Part shown: positions 56,971 to 64,000 of the stretch, in pieces
How the letters are laid out: each line of letters begins with the position of its first letter
Numbering within the stretch: the first letter of the stretch is position 1
Assembly (NCBI RefSeq): GCF_029542785.1
Contig: NC_083371.1
Coordinates: 186,001 to 250,000 of the forward strand
DNA: 64,000 nt
Reading direction: 5' to 3'
Origin: Malassezia japonica
Lineage: Eukaryota; Basidiomycota; Malasseziomycetes; Malasseziales; Malasseziaceae
Notes under the pieces: generated by a model
What the model was told of the DNA's origin: nothing
The model's database searches: none
What the model saw: the letters and a program-made list of their open reading frames with translations, nothing else
Made by a program: the position numbers and the translations under genes

Positions 56971-58731
56971 ATGGTAGGACGCAAGCGGGGGCGGTGGGAC
57001 GATGCGCCTCGCAAGCGCCGCGCTGCGCCGAGCGGCGCCGTGGATGTAGGCAAGGGGCGCATCATGGATCTTTCGGACGAGTGCCTCTTGCATGTCCTCT
57101 CGTTTCTCGACGCAAAAGACGTCGCGCGCGCCGAAGGGGCCTGTGCACGCTTCGCGCGACTCGGTCGGGCGAGCGCCGTGTGGCGCGAGTGCTTTGTGCG
57201 CGAGTTTGTGATGAAGAGGGGCAGCCTGCCTCTGGATGCGGCCATAGAACCCCTGCTCGCACACGACGCATCGCGAAAAGGGCGCGCACTCGCCACACTC
57301 CCCCAGCGCTACCAGCTCGGTCGAGGGGAGGTGCCGAGCGTGCAGCCCGACTGGCGCAGGCTGTACCTTGCGTGGCGCAACTGGCACCTCGGGCGCGTGC
57401 GTGTCGCTGCGCTGGGCGACGTGCCTGCGCAGCAGAAAGAGGGGCGCTCTGATACCCATGCCTCGGACACGCTGGTCCAGGCCTCGCCGAACCTCGTCTT
57501 TACTGCGCCACGCACCGGCGCACGCGCGCTGCCGGACGTGACGCCGGACGCGTTGGTGGCGGCGCTCCCGTACGTGTCCGTGTTTCTTGCGGACGCGCCG
57601 TCGAGCGAGCGCCACCTTCCGCTTGCGCGCCTCCAGCCGTACGCACTCGCCGAGGCGATTGCAGATGCAGCGCAGCGCGACGCGGCGCTCCTTGCATTCC
57701 TCCAAAAGCACGGCCTCGCACTCACCGAGATGCGGCTCGAGCATACGGCCGAGGCGTGGAGCGTCCGCCTGTGCCTGTGCTTCCAGCCGGGGGTGCTGGC
57801 CGTGCTGTCGGTCGCCGTGCGCACCTCGCTCGAGGTGCACCTCGACCACGTACTCCTAGTCCACGGCGCGGCACGCTGGCGGCCGATCCGCCAAGCGGCG
57901 TTTGCCCGCCAAGTGCTCGTTACTTGCACGGACGACTTTCGCCTGCAAATCTGGCACGTTCCGCGGAGCGGGGCGCCGGCGATGCTGCGTGCGCTGCGCA
58001 GCAGCAGCAGCCGCTGGCCGGCGTCGGTCGCGCTGCGGCCACTTGCCTCGAGTGCCTACCAGCTCTCGATCACCTACGCGACACCCGTGCGCGGCGCGTG
58101 GACCGTGACGCTGCAGGAGCTGCTGCTGCGCCTCACCCCGGCCGGGCTCGAGGTGGGGAGCCGCGTCGCGCATGCGTCGGCACACGCAAACGTGCATGGA
58201 CGCCTGCCAACCATTACGAGCATCAGCTACGACGATCCCTACATTGTGATTGGGACAGATACCAATGTGCTGGACGTGTACGAGGTGAGCCATGCCGGCC
58301 ACGCCCCCGTTGCCGCCGGGCGCGCGGCGAGTGCGACGCCCCGCACTGCGAATGCGCTCGCGATCCGGCACCTGCGCACGCTGTACGGCCACACGAGCCG
58401 CGTATGTAGCGTCGCGCTGAGTGACGGGCGGTGTGTGTCGGGCGCCTCGGACGGCAGCGTGCGCGTATGGAGCATGCGCAGGCCGCCCGGCGAGCACGTC
58501 GCGACGCTGCACGGCCACGTCCCCACGCCCGACGACCGCGGCCTGCTGGTCCCGCTGCTGCCGTATGCGCCCTCGACACGCGCCACGACACTGGCCGAGC
58601 TGGCGCGCGAGCCGATGCATGCGTACGGCGTGATCAAGCATGTCAGCGCCGCGTTCGACCATATTCTATGCATCACGGCCGGGCGTGTGCGCCCTGCCGA
58701 GCAGGTCCAGATCTGGCACTTTGCGTCGTAA
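56971..58731 (+). CDS. F-box protein with WD-repeat-like propeller
   Basis: 586 aa, intronless. The F-box at residues about 30-75 reads IMDLSDECLLHVLSFLDAKD followed by VARAEGACARF, which would bind Skp1 in an SCF ubiquitin ligase. The middle is poorly conserved. Towards the C-terminus WD-like blades are visible: LVTCTDDFRLQIWHV and LYGHTSRVCSVALSDGRCVS followed by GSVRVWSM. The target is unknown; I do not recognise a specific orthologue. The ATG follows CCTCCACTTGTGC. The stop TAA abuts the SPC7 stop (TTA on the plus strand) with no gap. Confidence 0.85.
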   Translation: MVGRKRGRWDDAPRKRRAAPSGAVDVGKGRIMDLSDECLLHVLSFLDAKDVARAEGACARFARLGRASAVWRECFVREFVMKRGSLPLDAAIEPLLAHDASRKGRALATLPQRYQLGRGEVPSVQPDWRRLYLAWRNWHLGRVRVAALGDVPAQQKEGRSDTHASDTLVQASPNLVFTAPRTGARALPDVTPDALVAALPYVSVFLADAPSSERHLPLARLQPYALAEAIADAAQRDAALLAFLQKHGLALTEMRLEHTAEAWSVRLCLCFQPGVLAVLSVAVRTSLEVHLDHVLLVHGAARWRPIRQAAFARQVLVTCTDDFRLQIWHVPRSGAPAMLRALRSSSSRWPASVALRPLASSAYQLSITYATPVRGAWTVTLQELLLRLTPAGLEVGSRVAHASAHANVHGRLPTITSISYDDPYIVIGTDTNVLDVYEVSHAGHAPVAAGRAASATPRTANALAIRHLRTLYGHTSRVCSVALSDGRCVSGASDGSVRVWSMRRPPGEHVATLHGHVPTPDDRGLLVPLLPYAPSTRATTLAELAREPMHAYGVIKHVSAAFDHILCITAGRVRPAEQVQIWHFAS

Positions 58732-61700
58732 TTAGAGGTCTACTGCGCGGCGCGCCGTGAGGAGCGCATGCCCAAGCGCATGCGGCTCCGTCTCCAACAA
58801 TGATTGTACATGATAGGCAAACGAATCGGCACTGGGTTAGTAGGGCGACGTACTCTGCATTGCCGTACACGGCCTCGACCTGCACGGCGCTCGCGAGCAC
58901 CGGCGGCTCGGCCGCGAGGTGGATCGGAATCGTGACACGGAGCTTGGCCTGGGCAGTGTCGAGCAGGACCGTCGCGACGGCCTCGAGCGTTTCGCCGTCG
59001 TCGGTGAGGCGCACGTCGATCGGAAAGTGAGCGCGTGCTCTGGCGAGGTCCGCGGACAGCGCGCGGCACACACACCAGTACTGCGCGACGGTGCGCAAGA
59101 CATCCGGCACCTGCGTCGCGGCCGCGGCCTTGACCTGCGCACGGATCACGGCGAGCGCCGCACGGTGCATCGGCGTGGCGGCAACCGACGACAGCGGCGA
59201 GATGACGGCACGCTTCACGCCGCCGCGCCGTGCGTCCAGCTCGAGCGTGACTTGGAGCGCATCGCAGTGCGTCAGCTGCAGGAGCGTCGAGGTGCTGTTG
59301 GCGATGCGCCACTGCATCAGACGCTCCACGTGCTCGACCTGGCGCTCGAGGCGCACCGCCTCGCCGGGCGAGCACCCCTGGATCTGCTGGCTGATCGCCC
59401 GCGCCGCGCGGATCGCCTCACTTGCCTCTTTGATCTTGCTTGTGGTCTCGTCGACACGCCCTTGTACGCGCGTGAGCTGGCTGACAGCGTCGTTGTGCGC
59501 GGTGCGCACGCCTTGCAGGTAGGCGTCCTGCTCGTCGATCTCCTCGTACAGCGTGCGGAGCTCGTCGGGGTCGCAGTTGGCGATCGCCGCCTGGCGCTCC
59601 TGTGCCGTGGCGAGCTTCTTGGCAAGCGCCGCATGGTGCGCGCGCAGCGGAGGCAGACACGTGTTCACGAGGCGCGCACGTCGCTCGTCGACCGCGAGCG
59701 CGTCGCGCCGCAGCAGGTTGCGGTGGTGCGCAAGGAACGCAGCCTGGTCCTCGTCAAACTGCATGTCTGTGCGCCAGCCGTAGTAATCTGTCATTGCCGC
59801 AGCGCGAGCGGCCTGCTTGTGCACACTCAGCTGGCTCTTGAGATTGCGCCGCACGTCGCCGTCGGGCAGCTGGCTCCATTCCTGCACAAAGACGGGCGGG
59901 CGCGTAAAGAAGTCGGCCTCCATCGCCTGCAGACGCTCCCTGCCTTCTTCAATGTGCTGTTTCAGCTCGGCACACGCGTTGCGCAGCGTACGCAGCATCG
60001 GCGCCGCACCGCTCGCCAGGCGCGCCGCATCGATGAGCGAGAGGGACGCAGTGCGCTGGGCAGACCGCTCGATAAACGTCCGCGACGCCGTCATATTGTC
60101 GTGGAACGTCAGGTCGATCAGGTGCAAGAAGTCGTCGAGGTGCATATGGAACGAGGTATCGGCAATGCTCTCGTCCATATCGCGCATCGGCGACGAGATT
60201 CGGCCGCGTTGGCGGAGCATCGAGTGGATAAAGGGGGAGCGGGGGAACGCCATGCCTTCTGTGCCCCCGATCGACGCACGCGCAGGGCCGGCGGGACGCA
60301 CGGGCGACGGGCGCCGCGCGGTCGCAAACGCGACGGGCGTGCCGGACGGAGGCGTCTTGGGCACGATGCGCTTCGCGGGTGAGTGCTTGTACTCGGGCGA
60401 TGGGACGCCGCCGCGCAGCGACTGCCGATAGCGCGAGGGCGTGCTCGGCGAGCCTTGCAGCGCATGCGGCGTGCTGCCCTTTTGCGACGGCGGCGTACTC
60501 GGCTCCGCCTTGAAGCGCGGCGTGCTCGGCTCGGTTTTGGGGGGCGGCGTGCTCGGCTCGGCCTTGTACGAGTTCAGCACGCTCGGCGCCTTGATCGGCG
60601 ACATGGCCTTGGGCATGCCGGGCGACTTGAGGGGCGACTTGATCGTGGGGGTGCTCGGCGACTTGACCTTGGGAGTGCTCGGCGACGCAGCACGGGGCGT
60701 TGCACGCTGCATGCGCGGCGTGCTCGGCGACCTGATTTGCTCCTCGGTAAGGAGCATCGTCTGGCGGCGCTCCGGCGAGCGTTTCGGCGAGTCGCGCTCC
60801 GGCGTCGACGGCGCTGACCGCGCAGCCTCGGCAAACTGACCCCAGACGGCCGTCATTTCCATCGCCGACTCGTTTGCGCTCGACACGCCCGTGGTATCCA
60901 TCGAGGCGGAGGCGTCCGCAGAGGCGTCCGCAGAGGCGTCGGCGGACGTATCGACCGATGCATCCGGCGCCGCGCGAAAGGCGGCCGTAAACTGCATCGA
61001 CTCGGACATGTCGCTCTCGTCAGCATCCTCCTTCCACGCCTGCGTCATTTCCATCGTCTGGCTGGCGTCGCTCTCGTCTGCACCCTGTTCCCAGGCGCGT
61101 GTCATTTCCATCGTCTGGCTTGCGTCGCTCTCAAACGAGTCGGCCGTGAGATCCATCGAGACCTCTTCCGAGGTATCCGCGCCGCTCGGCACCGGCGAGC
61201 CGCGGTCCATGAGCTGCTGCGCCGGGCGTATGCTCATCGTCGGCTCGTCCTGCTCAAAGTCGGTCTTTTCCTGGTGCGCACTAAAGGTAACTCGGCGCTG
61301 GCGGCGAGCCTGCTCGATCTCGGCGCTTGGCGGGATCGCAATCGTGTGCTCCTTGCGTGCGCTCAGCGGCCCGGTCGGCCCGGTGGCCTTGGACGGCGAC
61401 GCCTTGGACGGCGACGCCTTGGATGGCGACGCCTTGGACGGCGAGTGCAGCAGGGCCGCGTACGGGTTCGGGAGGCCAGGCGACTGCATCGGCATATCGA
61501 CGAGCCCCTGCAGCGACGCGCGCGTCGTCGACTCGACCATATTTACGATATCCTCACTAGGCATCCGGATATGCGCCCGCTCGACGTTTGGCCCGAGGCC
61601 TGTCGGGCTCTGAAACACTTGCGGCGTCGCGCGAATGGCACTTTTGCGGGGCTGCGTTAGCGGAAAAAAACATACTCGTGCGCGGCGCTCGGGGCTCTTG

Positions 61701-61810
61701 ACGCCACCCATGCTCACTGTGCGCTTCCTGCGTTCCTTTACAGGGCTCACATTCTCTTTGTTGGGCGGCGCGATGCCGCCCGGCATCGACTGGCGCTTGC
61801 GCGCCTCCAT
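58732..61810 (-). CDS. SPC7: SPC7/KNL1 kinetochore scaffold protein
   Basis: Exons 58854-61810 and 58732-58831, one 22-nt intron, 1018 aa. KNL1 recruits Bub proteins and PP1 to kinetochores. An RVxF-type PP1 site is RRVTFSAH near residue 195. MELT-like motifs are MDLTADSF, MEMTRAWE, MEMTQAWK, MQFTAAF and MEMTAVWG (about 235-345), in a short array. Five SPSKA units (15-bp DNA repeat) lie near 120-145, and many SPSTP/PSTPP sites follow (about 380-480), expected CDK targets. The Spc7 coiled coil spans about 620-860 and the RWD-like end includes DVRLTDDGETLEAVATVLL. The last exon is 100 nt. Start MEARKRQSMPGG is 58 bp from the divergent DUS gene. Confidence 0.92.
61386..61444 (-). repeat. SPC7: 15-bp tandem repeat, four copies, in SPC7
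   Basis: Unit GCCTTGGACGGCGAC on the plus strand, with one C-to-T variant in copy three. On the coding strand each unit encodes Ser-Pro-Ser-Lys-Ala. Every unit adds one SP phosphorylation site, so copy number changes would alter phospho-site number. Confidence 0.85.
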
Positions 61811-61857
61811 GGTCGAGATCAACCTCCACGCGCTCCCAAACAACACGACGCGTTCGT

Positions 61858-61863
61858 CACGTG
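61858..61863. promoter_or_regulatory. CACGTG box in the SPC7/DUS1 divergent promoter
   Basis: GTCACGTGATACCATG: the box ends 5 bp before the DUS1-type ATG (61869) and is 47 bp upstream of the SPC7 ATG. Confidence 0.55.
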
Positions 61864-61868
61864 ATACC

Positions 61869-62959
61869 ATGCGGCCGTGGTTTCAGTACGGCGCGGCGCC
61901 GATGGTGAACCAGTCGGACGTCGCGTTCCGGCTGACGGCCGTGCAGTACGGCGCCACGGCGACGTGGACGTATGTCGCTCGGCTTATGCAGACAAATGTA
62001 TACAGTGCCGGATTTGGACGATAGAGAGACGTGGGAGGGACTCGTGCGTGCGCTCGAAATTGGGCGCGCCGCGCCCGAGAACCGCGACGTGGTCTCGGGC
62101 GAGCCTGCGCGGCAGATTGTGCAGCTCGCGGGCGACGATGGCGTGGCGCTTGCCGCGGCGGCTAGGCGCCTCGCGCCGTACGCGGACGGATTCGACGTCA
62201 ACCTCGGTAGGTTGCGTGGCTTATGCAGGGTGTCCCCAGCGCCGCGCACAGGAGGGACACTACGGGGGCTACCTGTTAGGGCAGCGGGACTGGCCGCTGG
62301 TCGAGAGTATCAGTACGTCGTCATGCTCACCAGCCTCGGCGCTCGTTCATAGCACGCCGCTCCCGGTCTCGGTCAAGCTGCGGCTGTGCGACTATGCCGC
62401 GGATACGCCCGCGCTGGCCGTCCGGCTTGCGCGCGCCGGCGCAGCGGTCGTCACGCTGCATGCGCGGCACGTCGCGCCGAACCGGCGGCGCGCCAACGCC
62501 GCGAAGCTCACTTACGTCTACGACGTGCGCACGGCCCTCCTCGACGCAGGGCTGCATGCGTCACAGCCCGGCGGCCACTGCCATGTGCTGAGCAACGGAA
62601 ACGTGCGCGGCTGGGCGGATGTCGTGGCGAACCTGGGCGCGACGCACGCCGACGGCGTCATGGTCGGCGAGCCGCTGCTCGAGCAGCCGCACCTCTTTGC
62701 GCCGTCGGTCCAAAAAAAAGCCACTGCACTCGACGCGCTGGACACCTATCTTGGCCTGTGCGAGGCCTACCCCCACGACAGCTTGCCGATGCAGCGCGTG
62801 CACCAGCATGTACAGTACATGATCAAAGGCGGCTTTGCGCCGAGCCGCGAAACGCGGCAGCTCCACGATACCCTGCGCAGTGCGCCCGACGTCGCGACGA
62901 TGAGAAGGGATGTTGTACACTATGCTACTCGGCCCTGCGCTGCCGCTCCGCCTCCATAG
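61869..62959 (+). CDS. DUS1: tRNA-dihydrouridine synthase, DUS1 type
   Basis: Exons 61869-61969, 61992-62206, 62229-62312 and 62334-62959 with introns of 22, 22 and 21 nt, 341 aa. The flavoenzyme reduces uridine 16/17 of tRNAs (family knowledge). Spliced landmarks are YGAAPMVNQSDVAFRL, ATWTQMYTVPDL across the first junction, FDVNLGCPQRRAQEGHYG across the second, and VESITSALVHSTPLPVSVKL across the third. NLGCPQ-A-GHYG is the DUS1 subfamily pattern. VTLHARHVAP and ADGVMVGEPLL follow. The 21-nt intron is in frame without a stop, so retention would insert seven residues. The last 35 nt overlap the coding end of the next gene on the opposite strand. Confidence 0.94.
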
Positions 62960-64000
62960 CCAGAACGCGCGCCGCGTACGGGTGCTGCAGCAGCAGCGGC
63001 TTGCTGCGCCGCACCTCTTTGCCACTCGCCACGAGCCGCTCCCACTTTTGGGCGAGCGAGCAGATCGCCTCGCGCCGCAGCGCAATCGCATCGGACCGCA
63101 GCTCCTCGACGCGGGGATGCAGCGTCACGACGCACAGAAACAGGGGGAGCATGACGAACGAAAAGAGCCAGCTCGGCGTTGCGAGCTGCGGCGCGCTCTC
63201 CGCGACGGGCTGCGTAAAGTCGAGCGTCGCCCAGTGGATGCGCTGCGTCGCGTCCGATGTCGGCACATGCTCAAAGCCCATCTGCGCCTCTTCGTACGCA
63301 AGGCCGCTCCACGCGGCCGTCTGCAGCCAGTGCTCGGGAAAGTACCACGGCACGCTCGACACGCGCGCCGGCAGACGCGGCAGCTCGAGCATCGCCGCCT
63401 CGGTTTGCTCGGGCTCTGCTGCAGGGCTCGGTGCGGCGGGCGCGGCGGGCGCTCGGGGCGCGGCGCTCTCGGCACGCTCGCGCCTGCGCTTGCGCACCAG
63501 CAAGACGCCTTGCACAATCGCAAACAGCAAAATCGCAACTGCGGCCATCTTCCACGCAAACGGCGAGCCCTGCGCGAGAAAGATGAGTGCAAAGAACGTG
63601 GCACGCATCACGAGGCCGAGGAGCGTATCGAGGATCGCGACAATGTCTTGGAGCAGGAGCCACGTATCGTCGGTCCACGGCGGCGCTTCGCGCCCACGCA
63701 CCATCGCGCCGGGTGCCTGCACCTTCCACTGCTGCAGATCGTGCAGGCGCGCCACCGCGAGCAGCGCCTCGTTCAAAAAGGCGAGGCGGCGTGCGACGAT
63801 GCGCTGCATCGGGCGCATATCGCCGGCGGCAGTGCACTGCAGGTACGGCCGCCCGTCGACGTGCACCGGCTCGTACTTGTATACGATGTCCACCGGCGGC
63901 TGCTGTGCACACACGTCGCGCAGTGGCGTCCACTGCATCACCTCTTTTTCGATCAGCGCCACCGACGCGGCACGCAGCGCCGCGTCCTCTGCCGCGACGC
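62925..64000 (-). CDS. Unknown membrane protein, N-terminus outside window
   Basis: The frame is open from the right window edge to a stop at 62925 (358 codons visible); the start is not in the window, and the GTG at 63962 is not a plausible start. The visible part has a helical region (MQRIVARRLAFLNEALLAVA), then a probable membrane hairpin (ATFFALIFLAQGS and MAAVAILLFAIVQGVLLV), a basic and Ala/Pro-rich loop, and a further hydrophobic helix SWLFSFVMLPLFLCVV near the C-terminus. The segment VDIVYKYEPVHVDGRPYLQC looks folded. I do not recognise the family. The C-terminal 35 nt overlap the DUS1 coding end antisense. Confidence 0.6.
   Translation of the reverse strand, partial: VAAEDAALRAASVALIEKEVMQWTPLRDVCAQQPPVDIVYKYEPVHVDGRPYLQCTAAGDMRPMQRIVARRLAFLNEALLAVARLHDLQQWKVQAPGAMVRGREAPPWTDDTWLLLQDIVAILDTLLGLVMRATFFALIFLAQGSPFAWKMAAVAILLFAIVQGVLLVRKRRRERAESAAPRAPAAPAAPSPAAEPEQTEAAMLELPRLPARVSSVPWYFPEHWLQTAAWSGLAYEEAQMGFEHVPTSDATQRIHWATLDFTQPVAESAPQLATPSWLFSFVMLPLFLCVVTLHPRVEELRSDAIALRREAICSLAQKWERLVASGKEVRRSKPLLLQHPYAARVLAMEAERQRRAE

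Noticed and set aside
61386..61444. 15-bp tandem repeat as a regulatory array
   Set aside because: It is in frame within SPC7 and encodes Ser-Pro-Ser-Lys-Ala units, so coding explains it.
1..64000. CRISPR arrays, insertion sequences, retroelements, phage or plasmid genes
   Set aside because: No regularly spaced repeats, no transposase or reverse-transcriptase motifs, and the window is eukaryotic by introns and gene content.

Overview
The window looks like the nuclear genome of a very compact, GC-rich basidiomycete yeast, most likely a Malassezia species (Ustilaginomycotina). That is an inference from gene content, base composition, gene density and intron style; no ribosomal marker is present to prove it. 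I can support 40 protein-coding genes (two cut by the window edges) and two intron-containing tRNA genes in 64 kb. I saw no transposon, insertion sequence, CRISPR array or rRNA gene.

Layout: 1-6471 holds a kelch/coiled-coil polarity protein (cut at the left edge), a secreted DUF7137-type protein and a zinc-finger protein. 6632-13201 holds a rhodanese-methyltransferase fusion, NAD+ synthetase, 3-ketoacyl-CoA reductase and a Mediator subunit 25 homologue. 13222-20618 holds a USP-domain protein, trehalose-phosphate synthase, a BolA protein, argininosuccinate synthase, NOP9 and an unknown. 20619-30857 holds a TTL-domain protein, an acidic unknown, trimethyllysine dioxygenase, a Sec7 Arf-GEF, TFIIIA, an RBM39-like splicing factor, tRNA-Ala and WRAP73. 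31078-42314 holds a GT4 glycosyltransferase, UTP7, tRNA-Trp, CAF16, a PPZ phosphatase, URK1 and a DUF2985 membrane protein. 42364-52345 holds NDUFS1, ARL3, ICE2, RRS1, PRP17, RPE1 and signal peptide peptidase. 52378-64000 holds SGD1, ROK1, an F-box/WD protein, SPC7, a DUS1-type dihydrouridine synthase and a membrane protein cut at the right edge.

The genes are mostly housekeeping. Five are ribosome-biogenesis factors (NOP9, UTP7, RRS1, SGD1, ROK1) and two are splicing factors (RBM39-like, PRP17). The striking biology is in the architecture. I could place 33 spliceosomal introns from reading-frame joins, and all are 21-28 nt; 23 of them are exactly 22 nt with the branch-point adenine at a fixed position, 5 nt before the end of the intron. 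Gene spacing is equally tight: three convergent pairs have directly abutting stop codons forming palindromes (TAG/CTA twice, TAA/TTA once), one pair overlaps in coding sequence, and same-strand neighbours can be only 12-43 nt apart. Short upstream regions repeatedly carry CACGTG and a CTCCAC leader motif.

Coordinates of spliced genes were set by requiring exon phases to sum correctly and the protein to match the family across each junction.
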